DNA of 36,206 nt from Streptomyces sparsogenes. GTDB lineage: Bacteria > Actinomycetota > Actinomycetes > Streptomycetales > Streptomycetaceae. The first letter of the stretch is position 1. Each line of letters opens with the position of its first letter. The stretch covers positions 1 through 36,206 of the forward strand of contig NZ_MAXF01000050.1 in assembly GCF_001704635.1 (NCBI RefSeq), written 5' to 3'. Below, in pieces: positions 14,642 to 22,674 of the stretch. Under the pieces are notes generated by a model. The model was not told the origin of the DNA. It made no database searches and saw only the letters and a program-made list of their open reading frames with translations. The translations under genes and the position numbers were made by a program.

Positions 14642-15628
14642 CAGGTCGACGATCCAGTAGCTGAGCGCGGCGACACCGGCCGCCGCCGGCATGGTGATGA
14701 ACCAGCCGAGGATGATGTTCTTCGCCACGCCCCAGCGCACCGCGTTCACGCGCTTGGTCGCGCCGACGCCCATGATGGCCGAGGTGATGACATGGGTGGT
14801 GGAGATCGGCGCCTGGTACATGAACGACGCGGTGTACATGACGGAGGCCGCCGTCGTCTCCGCCGCGAACCCCTGCGGCGGGTCCAGCTCGATGATCCGG
14901 CGGCCCAGCGTGCGCATGATGCGCCAGCCGCCCGCGTAGGTGCCGAGCGAGAGCATCGCGGCGCAGGCGATCTTCACCCACACCGGAATCGCGTCGCCCT
15001 CGTCCTCCACACCGGCGATGACCAGGGCCATCACCACGACGCCCATGGTCTTCTGGGCGTCCTGCAGACCGTGGCCCAGCGCCATGGCCGCCGCGGAGAC
15101 GGTCTGGGCTATGCGGAAGCCACGCTTGGCCTTGTGCGGGTTGGCCTTCCGGAACATCCACAGGATGGCCACCATGACGAAGTAGCCCAGCACCAGGCCC
15201 ACGATGGGCGACAGGAACATCGGGATGACGACCTTCTCCACCACCCCGCTCCAGTGGACGGTGCTGGAGCCGGCGAGGGCCGCGCCCACCAGGCCGCCGA
15301 ACAGGGCGTGCGAGGAGGACGACGGAAGACCGAAGTACCACGTCACCATGTTCCAGGTGATCGCGCCCACCAGCGCGGCGAACAAGATCATCATGCCTTG
15401 TTTGCCGGTGGGGGTGGCGATCAGGCCCTCGCTGACGGTCTTGGCGACCCCGCTGCCCAGGAAGGCGCCCGCGAGGTTCATCACCGCGGCCATGGCCAGC
15501 GCCGCCCGTGGGGTCAGCGCCCGGGTCGAGACGGAGGTGGCGATGGCGTTCGCCGAGTCGTGGAAGCCGTTGGTGTACGTGAAGAAGAGCGCGACCGCTA
15601 CGGTCACGACAAGCGCGAAGGTGTCCAT
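14630..15628 (-). CDS. pit: Low-affinity inorganic phosphate transporter, Pit family
   Basis: 332 residues, a multi-spanning membrane protein. It carries both Pit repeats: TNGFHDSANAIATSVSTRALTPR (19-41) and later PISTTHVITSAIMGVGATKRVN, plus SSSSHALFGGLVGA. It carries neutral metal-phosphate complexes, driven by protons. ATG 15628 lies 8 bp after the stop of the PhoU-like gene, and the two form an operon on the minus strand that converges on pstSCAB. Pairing with a DUF47 partner is usual for Pit. The final codons and stop lie in a tandem repeat array. Confidence 0.95.
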   Translation of the reverse strand: MDTFALVVTVAVALFFTYTNGFHDSANAIATSVSTRALTPRAALAMAAVMNLAGAFLGSGVAKTVSEGLIATPTGKQGMMILFAALVGAITWNMVTWYFGLPSSSSHALFGGLVGAALAGSSTVHWSGVVEKVVIPMFLSPIVGLVLGYFVMVAILWMFRKANPHKAKRGFRIAQTVSAAAMALGHGLQDAQKTMGVVVMALVIAGVEDEGDAIPVWVKIACAAMLSLGTYAGGWRIMRTLGRRIIELDPPQGFAAETTAASVMYTASFMYQAPISTTHVITSAIMGVGATKRVNAVRWGVAKNIILGWFITMPAAAGVAALSYWIVDLAFG

Positions 15629-15636
15629 GCCGAGGC

Positions 15637-16257
15637 TCAGGACTCCTTGACGGCGATCGTCTCGACCGTGTTGGCCACGTGCTCGAAGGCGTCGGCCGCC
15701 TCCTCCAGCACATCCACGATCTGCTTGAGCTTGAGCACCTCGATCGCGTCGTACTTCCCGTTGAACAGGTGCGCCAGAAGCTTGCGGTGGATCTGGTCCG
15801 CCTGGTTCTCGAGGCGGTTCACCTCGATCCAGTACTCCGTGAGGTTCGTCATGGTGCGCAGATTCGGCATCGCCTCGGCGGTCAGCTCCGCGGCCCGCGC
15901 CAGCACCTCGATCTGCTGCTCCACCCCCTTGGGCAGCTCCTCTATCTGGTAGAGGACGACCAGATCGACGGCCTCCTCCATGAAGTCCATGATGTCGTCG
16001 AGGGAGGAGGCGAGGGAGTAGATGTCCTCGCGGTCGAACGGCGTGATGAAGGAGGAGTTCAGCTGGTGGAAGATCGCGTGCGTCGCGTCGTCCCCGGCGT
16101 GCTCCGCGGCCCGCATGCGTTCGGAGATCTCGGTACGAGCGGAGGAGTCCGCCCCGAGCAGTTCCATCAGGAGTTTCGAGCCGGTAACGATGTTGTCCGC
16201 GGAGGCGGCGAACATGTCGTAGAAGCTCGTCTCCCTGGGGGTCAGACGAAAGCGCAC
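15637..16257 (-). CDS. PhoU-like (DUF47) protein partnered with Pit
   Basis: 206 residues from GTG 16257, preceded by GAGGA. It is an all-helical protein of the DUF47 PhoU-like type: FYDMFAASADNIV near the N-terminus, EHAGDDATHAIFHQLNSSFITPFDREDIYSLASSLDDIMDFMEEA (about 65-110) and a second charged helical half ending in VLEEAADAFEHVANTVETIAVK. The E/D-rich clusters are metal ligands in PhoU relatives. These proteins associate with Pit and tune uptake. It is the first gene of the operon with pit, transcribed divergently from csoR. Confidence 0.92.
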   Translation of the reverse strand: MRFRLTPRETSFYDMFAASADNIVTGSKLLMELLGADSSARTEISERMRAAEHAGDDATHAIFHQLNSSFITPFDREDIYSLASSLDDIMDFMEEAVDLVVLYQIEELPKGVEQQIEVLARAAELTAEAMPNLRTMTNLTEYWIEVNRLENQADQIHRKLLAHLFNGKYDAIEVLKLKQIVDVLEEAADAFEHVANTVETIAVKES

Positions 16258-16292
16258 TGGGGATCCTCGGAATGCATCGGGGTCTGTCTCGT

Positions 16293-16323
16293 TGATGCTA
16301 GGTGCATCATCCGGCCACGGTAA
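16293..16323 (-). promoter_or_regulatory. Candidate promoter and dyad of the phoU-like/pit operon
   Basis: On the minus strand TTACCG (complement of 16318-16323) and TAGCAT (complement of 16295-16300) are spaced 17 bp. The -10 lies inside a perfect inverted repeat TGATGC/GCATCA (16293-16298 and 16304-16309). Expected transcription start is about 30 bp before the GTG. No convincing PHO box is seen here. Confidence 0.4.
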
Positions 16324-16397
16324 CCGGCTTACCCAGTGTGACCCATAGGGCAGAGTGCTTATCACAGGGACCCGGCCCAACCAGGCAGACCCGGTAT

Positions 16398-16420
16398 CAT
16401 ATACCCAGCGGGGGTATATG
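16398..16420. promoter_or_regulatory. CsoR operator, perfect 9-bp inverted repeat
   Basis: CATATACCC (16398-16406) and GGGTATATG (16412-16420) are exact complements around a 5-bp GC centre. This is the GTATACCCC-like form recognised by CsoR copper sensors. It lies 30 bp before the csoR ATG and about 140 bp upstream of the divergent phoU-like/pit operon. Confidence 0.85.
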
Positions 16421-16450
16421 CGGACATAGTGAGCACCACGGGAGGACGCC

Positions 16451-16831
16451 ATGACCACCACGGCAGCCGACAGCGCCGCCCCCGCCGGCGGCGAGGAGCG
16501 GAGCCAGGCGTCCGAGCCCGCGGCGGCGGCCGCCCCCGCCGAGCACACCGGCCACGGCTACGCCAAGCAGAAGGACCAGCACCTCAAGCGGCTGCGCCGC
16601 ATCGAGGGCCAGATCCGGGGCCTGCAGCGCATGGTCGAGGAGGACGTCTACTGCATCGACATACTCACCCAGGTCTCGGCGAGCACCAAGGCGCTCCAGT
16701 CCTTCGCGCTCCAACTCCTGGAGGAGCACCTGCGCCACTGCGTGGCGGCGGCCGCCGTCAAGGGTGGCGAAGAGGTCGACGCCAAGGTCGCCGAGGCCAC
16801 CGCCGCCATCGCCCGCCTGCTGCGGACCTGA
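16451..16831 (+). CDS. csoR: Copper-sensing transcriptional repressor, CsoR family
   Basis: 126 residues, with GGGAGGA before the ATG. After a 35-residue Ala-rich tail of low complexity, the CsoR/RcnR four-helix domain begins at HLKRLRRIEGQIRGLQRMVEEDVYCIDIL. The Cu(I) ligands Cys68, His93 and Cys97 (the C-H-C set: VYCID and EEHLRHC) are all present, so copper rather than nickel or formaldehyde is the likely signal. It binds DNA as a tetramer and is released by Cu(I). The operator at 16398-16420 indicates autoregulation. No copA or copZ gene lies beside it, so its main targets are elsewhere, or include the divergent pit operon. Confidence 0.92.
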   Translation: MTTTAADSAAPAGGEERSQASEPAAAAAPAEHTGHGYAKQKDQHLKRLRRIEGQIRGLQRMVEEDVYCIDILTQVSASTKALQSFALQLLEEHLRHCVAAAAVKGGEEVDAKVAEATAAIARLLRT

Positions 16832-16842
16832 CGGCACCGGCG

Positions 16843-17112
16843 CTACGACCGGGATTCCTCTTCCGGTGACCGGGCGTCTCGCGACTGAGCTTCCGGTGAC
16901 TGGCTGTCCCGCGACCGGGCTTCCTGCGGCCGGGCGTCCTGGTCCTTGGCCGGATCCGATCGGTCCGCCGCCACCTGGAGCACCTCGTCGATACGGTCCG
17001 GACTGAGCCTTTCCCCGTCCGCGCTCGACGCAGCGATCATCAACTCACCGTAGAGATCGATCTCGACGAGGGCCACGGGGTCCGGGCCCGACGAGCCGCG
17101 ACGCGCAACCAC
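16843..17112 (-). CDS. Small conserved Streptomyces protein of unknown function
   Basis: 89 residues from GTG 17112, with GGAGG 8 bp upstream. Residues 1-50 (RRGSSGPDPVALVEIDLYGELMIAAS) look like a small conserved protein I have seen in Streptomyces, without known function. Residues 60-89 are a repeated Ser/Arg/Glu tail (SRDSQSPEAQ, SRDARSPEEE), encoded by an imperfect 30-bp tandem repeat at 16850-16930, so the conserved protein seems to have gained a repetitive C-terminus. It converges on csoR with 11 bp between the stops. Confidence 0.7.
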   Translation of the reverse strand: MVARRGSSGPDPVALVEIDLYGELMIAASSADGERLSPDRIDEVLQVAADRSDPAKDQDARPQEARSRDSQSPEAQSRDARSPEEESRS

Positions 17113-17239
17113 GTGTTTCACCTCCTCCTGCGAGCATCTGCGAGCACTTCCGAGCAGCGGCTTCCCAGCGTAGGGATCGGTACACACTCCGCGCATGGCA
17201 CGGATGGACCATTTCGCGGGGCCGAACGGCATATGGTGG

Positions 17240-18313
17240 CTAGGTCTGGGTGGATTCGACCCTTCCTGTGTAGATATCCGATGACTTGGGGAGCGTGATG
17301 GCGGCCGGGGCGCCGAAGTCGTACAGCTCGGTGGTGGAGGCCACCCCCAGCGTGCGTCGCGCCCCCTGAGGCCCGGGGGTGCTGCCCCGCCCCGAGCGAC
17401 CGGCCCGGGTCCCGCTTCCCGTTCCGCTTTCGGCTCCGTTTCCCGTTCCGCTTCCCGTACTGCCGCTGTCCGTACCGCCGCTTCCCGTACCGCCGTGCTG
17501 ACCGGACTGACCGGACTGACCGGACTGGCCGGACTGGCCGTGCTGGCCGGACTGGCCGCTCGCCTCGCTGGTCACCGTGAAGTGGTGCCGCACCTCGCGC
17601 AGCCGGCCCTGGCGGTCCAGATACGCGTCGAAGGGGACCGCGCGCTCCGTGAACCCTCGCGCGGCGGCGGTCAACGGGCCCCGCACGCCCGGCGACGCGG
17701 CCCGCGCGGCCCGCCCGATGTCCGTCGTGCCCCGGTAGTGCCACACCAGCGTCCCGTCCAGCCCCTCCTCGCCCACCAGGCTCACGCTCCGCGCGCCCCG
17801 CAGCAGTTCGGCGGCCGCCAGCGGATCGGTCGCCCCGCCGGTGACCAGATTCCCGTCCGGGATGCCTGCCGTGTCCACCCGCACCCACTTGTCGGGCGGA
17901 ATGCCCGCGCCCCGGTTCCTCATGAACAGCGCGCCCGAGGCCAGCAGTTCGGTGATCGGCTCGTGCTCGGCGGTCCCCATCGCGTCCTTGGGCAGCACCA
18001 GCCGCAGCCGCCCCATCCGCCTCACGAAGTCATACGCGCCGGTGCCCCTGATCGACACCCGCGTGCCGCCCGTCGCCGTCTCCATCGTCGTACGGACCCG
18101 CGAACTCCCCGACCGCACCAGCACATCGGCGGCCCGGTGCAGCGCCGCGACCGCGGCGGCCCGCGACTCCTCGCCCGGGCGCTCGTCGGCGGCCGTCTCG
18201 GAGGAACAGCCGGTCACGGTCGCGGTCACCATCAGCCCGGCCAGCAGCCCGCCCGCCACAGCGGCCGCCGTGCGCCTTGCCCGGGCACCGCCCGTACGCC
18301 GCTGGATCTCCAT
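17240..18313 (-). CDS. Putative lipoprotein of unknown function
   Basis: 357 residues from ATG 18313. Lipoprotein signal: RRTGGARARR, a hydrophobic core (about 15-33) and lipobox VTGC with Cys36. Residues about 48-240 resemble the LppX/LprG/LolA-like fold of exported lipid-handling lipoproteins: a repeated ALHRAADVLVRSGSSRVRTTMET start and the segment VWHYRGTTDIG. I judge this from pattern only. A Gly/Ser/Gln-rich linker (about 243-300) contains 9-bp tandem repeats giving GQSGQSGQ. The tail includes ELYDFGAPAAITLP, a motif typical of this group. Function could be sensing or carrying a lipid at the outer membrane face. Confidence 0.6.
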   Translation of the reverse strand: MEIQRRTGGARARRTAAAVAGGLLAGLMVTATVTGCSSETAADERPGEESRAAAVAALHRAADVLVRSGSSRVRTTMETATGGTRVSIRGTGAYDFVRRMGRLRLVLPKDAMGTAEHEPITELLASGALFMRNRGAGIPPDKWVRVDTAGIPDGNLVTGGATDPLAAAELLRGARSVSLVGEEGLDGTLVWHYRGTTDIGRAARAASPGVRGPLTAAARGFTERAVPFDAYLDRQGRLREVRHHFTVTSEASGQSGQHGQSGQSGQSGQSGQHGGTGSGGTDSGSTGSGTGNGAESGTGSGTRAGRSGRGSTPGPQGARRTLGVASTTELYDFGAPAAITLPKSSDIYTGRVESTQT

Positions 18314-18410
18314 CGACCGCCGACCCCCTGGCCACGCTCGTCCACGCCTTGGTACTTGTTCGTTTAACGACCGGTCCCGCCGCCCCGTCACGGGCGGGTA
18401 GCGTGGTCAT

Positions 18411-18746
18411 GTGCTCGACTCAGGCAACCAAGGTGCCGGCCAACACCGCACGACCACCGTCGAAAAGGGCTCCTTCTCCACCGCCCGCTGCTCCTGCGGC
18501 TGGTACGGACCGGCCCGCCGGGCGCGGGACAAGGCCCGCGCCGACGCGGCCGGCCACACCACCGAGCGCGCCGCCGAGCCCATCGCCGAGCCCACCGCGG
18601 AACCCGTCGCCGCCCCACCGCCGCCCCGCAGCGACCCCTCCAGCTCCCCCGTCGATAGCGCCGCTTGGGATTCCGCTCCCGGATCCGCCGCTTCCACCGC
18701 CTCCGCCCCGGACGGAACCGGACGCACCGCCGCGACCTCTGAGTAG
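18411..18746 (+). CDS. Conserved small Streptomyces protein, probably leaderless
   Basis: 111 residues from GTG 18411. The N-terminal half (HRTTTVEKGSFSTARCSCGWYGPARRARDKARADAAGH) is a sequence type I recall as common and uncharacterised in Streptomyces; it holds one CxC pair followed by GW. The second half is a Pro/Ala/Ser-rich low-complexity tail. A -10-like TAGCGT (18397-18402) stands only 8 bp before the GTG and there is no ribosome site, so the message is probably leaderless. It is divergent from the lipoprotein gene. Confidence 0.65.
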   Translation: MLDSGNQGAGQHRTTTVEKGSFSTARCSCGWYGPARRARDKARADAAGHTTERAAEPIAEPTAEPVAAPPPPRSDPSSSPVDSAAWDSAPGSAASTASAPDGTGRTAATSE

Positions 18747-18817
18747 GGGACCGGGCCCGCGCGCGACCGCCCGGTCAACTGGTGGGCAAACGGCGTCAAG
18801 TGGGACGGGAGGCCGCC

Positions 18818-20455
18818 ATGAACCGGCGGACACTACTGGCAGCGGGCACGGCACTGGCGACCACGGGGGGCTGGGCCGCCGCGTGCAGCAAGGACTCGGG
18901 ACAGGCGGCGGGCGAGGGCGACCCGTCCGCCCGCGCCTCCGCCTCGGACGCCTCCGACGCGGGCTCGGCGTCCCGCTCCACTTCCGCTTCCGCTTCGGTC
19001 TCCGCCGGCGGCACCGACGGCAAGCCGCGGGCCGCCGACTGGACCGCGCTGGGCAAGGGCCTGCGGGGCGACCTGATACGCCCCGGCGACGCCGACTACG
19101 CCACCGCCCGCCAGCTCTACAACACCCGCTTCGACCGGCTGCGGCCCGCCGCCGTCGCCTATGTCTCCACCACCTCGGACATCGCCGAGTGCCTGGACTT
19201 CGCCCGCCGCCACGGCGCCCCCGTCGCCATCCGCAACGGAGGCCACAGCTACGCGGGCTGGTCCAGCGGCGACGGCCGGCTCGTCATCGACGTCTCCGCG
19301 CTCAAGTCCATCCGCACCTCCTCCGGCGAGGCCCGGATCGGCGCGGGCGCCAAGCTCATCGACGTCTACACCTCCCTGGGCGCGTCGGGCGTCACCGTGC
19401 CCGGCGGCTCCTGCCCCACCGTCGGCATCTCCGGCCTGACCCTCGGCGGCGGGCACGGCGTGGTCTCCCGGGCGTACGGGCTCACCTCCGACAACCTCAC
19501 CGGCGCGACCATCGTCACCGCGGACGGCCGGACCCTCCAGGTGTCCAAGGACCGCGAGCCCGATCTGTTCTGGGCCCTGCGGGGCGCCGGCAACGGCAAC
19601 TTCGGCGTCGTCACGGAACTCCGCTTCCGCACCCACAAGGCCGCCGACGGCGTCACCTGCTACATGACCTGGCCGTGGTCCAAGGCCGCAACGGTGCTGC
19701 GCGCCTGGCAGAAGTGGGGCCCGGACCAGCCGGACGAGATCTGGTCGGCGCTCCACCTGGAGGCCTCCCCCGGACGGACGCCGACCGTCTCGGTGAGCTG
19801 CTTCTCGCTCGGCACCTACGGCGAGCTGCAGAACGCCGTCGACCGGCTCGCCGACGGCCCGGGCGGCCCCGGCCCCGCCAGGAGCGTCTCGCTGCGCCGC
19901 CGCGGCTATGTGGAGGCGATGCGGATGTACGCCGGCTGCGGCAACACCGGCACCACCCAGTGCCACCTCCCGGGCAGCACCCCGGGCCGCAGCTCCTCCG
20001 GGGTCCTGCGGCGCGAGACGTACGCGGCCCGCTCCGACTTCTACGCCCGCTCGCTGAGCGAGGCGGGCGTGCGCGCGATGCTCGGCCAGGTGGAGGCCTA
20101 CGGACGCCGTACGAGCGGCGGAGGCGCGGTCAGCATCGCGCTCACCGCGCTCGGCGGCGCCGTCAACCGCGTCGCGCCCCTGGCCACCGCCTTCGTCCAC
20201 CGCCGGTCGCGCTTCCTGGCCCAGTACACCGCCTCCTGGGCGGCCGGCGGGGCCGGGACCGCGCAGCTCTCCTGGCTCGACGGCGTCCACACGGCGATGC
20301 GGCGCCATGCGTCGGGGGCGGCCTACCAGAACTACACGGACGCCTCGCTCAAGGACTGGCGCACCGCGTACTACGGCTCGGCGGCGGACCGGCTGACCAA
20401 GCTGAAGAAACGTTACGACCCGGACCGGCTGTTCGAGTTCCCGCAGGCGCTGTGA
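18818..20455 (+). CDS. Exported FAD-dependent oxidoreductase, berberine-bridge-enzyme type
   Basis: 545 residues; ATG 18818 follows GGGAGG. The N-terminus has NRRTLLAAG and lipobox AAAC with Cys23, suggesting Tat export and lipid anchoring, then a Ser/Ala linker (30-70). FAD_binding_4 domain at about 105-250: IRNGGHSYAG with His143, and GGSCPTVGISGLTLGGGHG with Cys199. These are the two residues that bind FAD covalently in bicovalent flavoenzymes. The C-terminal BBE segment is present: QNYTDASLKDWRTAYYG, RLTKLKKRYDPDRLFEFPQAL. The family oxidises alcohols, sugars or specialised metabolites with O2. The substrate is unknown, and no biosynthetic genes lie beside it. Confidence 0.88.
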   Translation: MNRRTLLAAGTALATTGGWAAACSKDSGQAAGEGDPSARASASDASDAGSASRSTSASASVSAGGTDGKPRAADWTALGKGLRGDLIRPGDADYATARQLYNTRFDRLRPAAVAYVSTTSDIAECLDFARRHGAPVAIRNGGHSYAGWSSGDGRLVIDVSALKSIRTSSGEARIGAGAKLIDVYTSLGASGVTVPGGSCPTVGISGLTLGGGHGVVSRAYGLTSDNLTGATIVTADGRTLQVSKDREPDLFWALRGAGNGNFGVVTELRFRTHKAADGVTCYMTWPWSKAATVLRAWQKWGPDQPDEIWSALHLEASPGRTPTVSVSCFSLGTYGELQNAVDRLADGPGGPGPARSVSLRRRGYVEAMRMYAGCGNTGTTQCHLPGSTPGRSSSGVLRRETYAARSDFYARSLSEAGVRAMLGQVEAYGRRTSGGGAVSIALTALGGAVNRVAPLATAFVHRRSRFLAQYTASWAAGGAGTAQLSWLDGVHTAMRRHASGAAYQNYTDASLKDWRTAYYGSAADRLTKLKKRYDPDRLFEFPQAL

Positions 20456-20456
20456 G

Positions 20457-21176
20457 TCAGGCCGCCAGGTCCTTGTGACGGCGCTCGCTCCGGGGCGCCC
20501 GGGACGACCCGGAGAGTTCCGGTACGTCCTCCCCCGCGGCCTCCCCGGCCGCGGGGGCCTTCCCGGCCCGTACCAGCCAGGCGGCCCGCGAGCCGGCGAT
20601 CGCCGTCGTCAGCGGGGTCAGCAGCATCATCGCGAGCGGCGCCAGCAGCAGCGCGACCGCCGTGCCCAGCGCGAACCCGCCGATGACGTCCGTCGGGTAG
20701 TGGACGCCCATGTAGACGCGGCAGAACCCTTCCAGCAGCGCGAGGCCGATCGCGGCCAGCCCATAGGTCCGGCTGACCATGAACACGCCCACGGCGAGCG
20801 CCATGGTCAGCGTCGCGTGGTCGCTGACGAAGGAGAAGTCGGACTTGCCCGCGACCAGGACGTCCAGCCCCTGATGATCCTTGAAGGGGCGCGGCCGCTC
20901 CACGAACTCCCGGATCGGGATGTTGGCGAGCAGCGCCAGGCCCGCGGCCAGCGGCGCCCACACCAGCCCGGCGACGGCGGACGGCGCGTCCTTCGGACGC
21001 CTGCGCACGCTCCACCACGCGCCGAGCAACACCACGGCGAGCCCGATGATGATCCCGTACTCGCCGACGAACTCCATGACGCGGTCGAACCAGTGCGGGG
21101 CGTCCTTGGCGAGTCCATTGATGTCGTAGAGCAGGCTGACATCAGGGTTCGACCCGTCCAGTGCGAGTCCAGCCAT
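20457..21176 (-). CDS. PAP2 family membrane phosphatase
   Basis: 239 residues with about five or six membrane helices. The three phosphatase motifs are readable: IREFVERPRPF (motif 1, K/R-x6-RP type, first residue Arg), SDHA (motif 2, normally PSGH, here FVSDHAT) and CRVYMGVHYPTDVIGG (motif 3, R-x5-H-x3-D). This SDH variant is found in undecaprenyl-pyrophosphate phosphatase-like PAP2 proteins, so lipid carrier recycling is a reasonable guess. The N-terminus holds GSNPDVSLLYDINGLAKDAPHWFD. It converges on the oxidoreductase gene with 1 bp between stops. Its 200-bp leader is structured (21214-21307). The C-terminal 40 residues are a charged tail. Confidence 0.85.
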   Translation of the reverse strand: MAGLALDGSNPDVSLLYDINGLAKDAPHWFDRVMEFVGEYGIIIGLAVVLLGAWWSVRRRPKDAPSAVAGLVWAPLAAGLALLANIPIREFVERPRPFKDHQGLDVLVAGKSDFSFVSDHATLTMALAVGVFMVSRTYGLAAIGLALLEGFCRVYMGVHYPTDVIGGFALGTAVALLLAPLAMMLLTPLTTAIAGSRAAWLVRAGKAPAAGEAAGEDVPELSGSSRAPRSERRHKDLAA

Positions 21177-21213
21177 GTGTCGTGGCCCCTTATCTCTTGC
21201 CCGTCGCTACATG

Positions 21214-21307
21214 CGGCTACCGGCCCCCGTTGGCAAACGCGATCGGTAGCCGATGTCTCCGCTGCCGATCCTCTTCCAGGGAACGCCCTCATCGAGCGAG
21301 GCGTTCC
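21214..21307 (-). other. Two hairpins in the leader of the PAP2 gene
   Basis: Within the 200-bp gap between the hydrolase stop (21377) and the PAP2 start (21176): GGAACGCC/GGCGTTCC (21280-21287 and 21300-21307, 12-nt loop) and CGGCTACCG/CGGTAGCCG (21214-21222 and 21244-21252, 21-nt loop). The first could be the terminator of the upstream gene; the second lies just before the ribosome site and could control translation. No known riboswitch consensus is recognised. Confidence 0.5.
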
Positions 21308-21376
21308 GCTCTCTACCCAACGATCACCAGGACGTTACCGAAGGGTGACCCATCGTCGCAGTTCAGGGCGGAGGCT

Positions 21377-22402
21377 TTATGCGGAGTTCGCCGTCGGCAA
21401 CGCTTTTGCGCCATCTTTGGTCACCCGCGTCGCACCGATGTAGTCCGGCGTGTCGATCTTGTCGTACCGGATCACGGCACCAGTGTACGGGGCGTTGATC
21501 ATCTGTCCGCCACCGACATAGATCCCCACGTGGTGGATGGATCTCGGGTCGTCCAGGTCGTACGCGAAGAAGACCAGGTCACCGGGGAGCAGCTCGTCCC
21601 GCTTGGGATGCGGCCCGGCGTTCCACTGGTCGTTCGCGACGCGCGGCAGATCGATCCCGACGGTCTTGTACGCCGCCTTGGTCAGCCCGGAGCAGTCGAA
21701 CCGCCCGCCGTCCTCCGGGGTCCCGTCGCCGCCCCACAGATACGGCTTCCCGAGCTGCTTCTGCGCGAAGTAGATCGCCGCGGCCGACTGCTGCGAGGGC
21801 CGCACCTTCTGGACGGGCGCCGCGAAGCTCTTGGCCAGGGTGGTGATGGTCTTCACATAGTTCTGGGTCTCCCGGTAGGGCGGCACGCCGGAGTACTTGA
21901 TCACCGCGTACGCGCCGGCGTTGTAGGAGGCCAGCATGTTGTGCGTCAGATCGCCCGGGACGTCCTTCACGTACTTCGCGAGCGAGCAGTCATAGGCGGC
22001 CGCCGACGGGATCGCGTCCTGCGGGTCCCAGATGTCCCGGTCGCCGTCCTTGTCGCCGTCCACGCCGTGGGAGGCCCAGGTGGCCGGAATGAACTGCGCG
22101 ATCCCCTTGGCGTTGGCCGGGCTCTGCGCCTTCGCGTTCCAGCCGCTCTCCTGGTAGAGCTGCGCGGCGAGCAGGGCCGGGTTGATCGCGGGGCAGAGGT
22201 TCCCCCACTTCTGGACCAGTGGCTGGTACGCGGCGGGAACGGCCCCCTTGGCCAGCCCGACCGTCGTACCGCTCCCGCCGCCCGCCAGGTCCGCGGCGAC
22301 CATGTACGTACCGATGACAAGGAGCGCGACGAGAGAGAAGGAGACCCCGAAAGCGACACTGACGCCCAGCCAGACCTTGCGCACCCGCCCATCCTCCCCC
22401 AT
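21377..22402 (-). CDS. Membrane-anchored lytic transglycosylase/NlpC-P60 peptidoglycan hydrolase
   Basis: 341 residues from ATG 22402; the start is uncertain because no good ribosome site precedes it, and a GTG two codons earlier is possible. One membrane anchor at about 11-37. Lytic transglycosylase domain at about 64-180 with catalytic Glu85 in LYQESGWNAKAQS and the GIAQFIPATWASHG motif, interrupted by an EF-hand-like DGDKDGDRDIWD (115-126). NlpC/P60 domain at about 203-330 with Cys237 (FDCSGL) and His291 (IHHVGIYVGGG). Two-activity enzymes of this type accompany Gram-positive type IV secretion systems, opening the wall for the channel. Its position divergent to the VirB-like genes fits that role. 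Confidence 0.88.
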   Translation of the reverse strand: MGEDGRVRKVWLGVSVAFGVSFSLVALLVIGTYMVAADLAGGGSGTTVGLAKGAVPAAYQPLVQKWGNLCPAINPALLAAQLYQESGWNAKAQSPANAKGIAQFIPATWASHGVDGDKDGDRDIWDPQDAIPSAAAYDCSLAKYVKDVPGDLTHNMLASYNAGAYAVIKYSGVPPYRETQNYVKTITTLAKSFAAPVQKVRPSQQSAAAIYFAQKQLGKPYLWGGDGTPEDGGRFDCSGLTKAAYKTVGIDLPRVANDQWNAGPHPKRDELLPGDLVFFAYDLDDPRSIHHVGIYVGGGQMINAPYTGAVIRYDKIDTPDYIGATRVTKDGAKALPTANSA

Positions 22403-22674
22403 CTGCACGTCATACGAACGTGTTTCCGCACGTACGGCGAAATTCCGCCGCTCGCCAGCCGAAACCATACGGGCGAGGCAGGCCGCCCGCACCCCCCTCT
22501 CCGCGTGACCCTCCCCTCGACCCTCCTCGTGCGCCCCGCCCCTGCCCCCGGTACGCCCGGCCCCGCCCCGCGACCGCCTCCCCTGGGCGCCCGGAGCGCG
22601 TAGAGTCCGGCCCGTCCGAGCACCTCACACGCCGGATCCCAGACGCCCCTACCTCACCCCGTAAGGACCATGCG

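Noticed and set aside
16258..16390. PHO box before the phoU-like/pit operon
   Set aside because: Two GGT-type 11-mers can be found on the minus strand, but they are 18 bp apart rather than 11 and match the consensus poorly.
21177..21376. ydaO riboswitch in the PAP2 leader
   Set aside because: Two hairpins are present, but none of the conserved riboswitch segments is seen.
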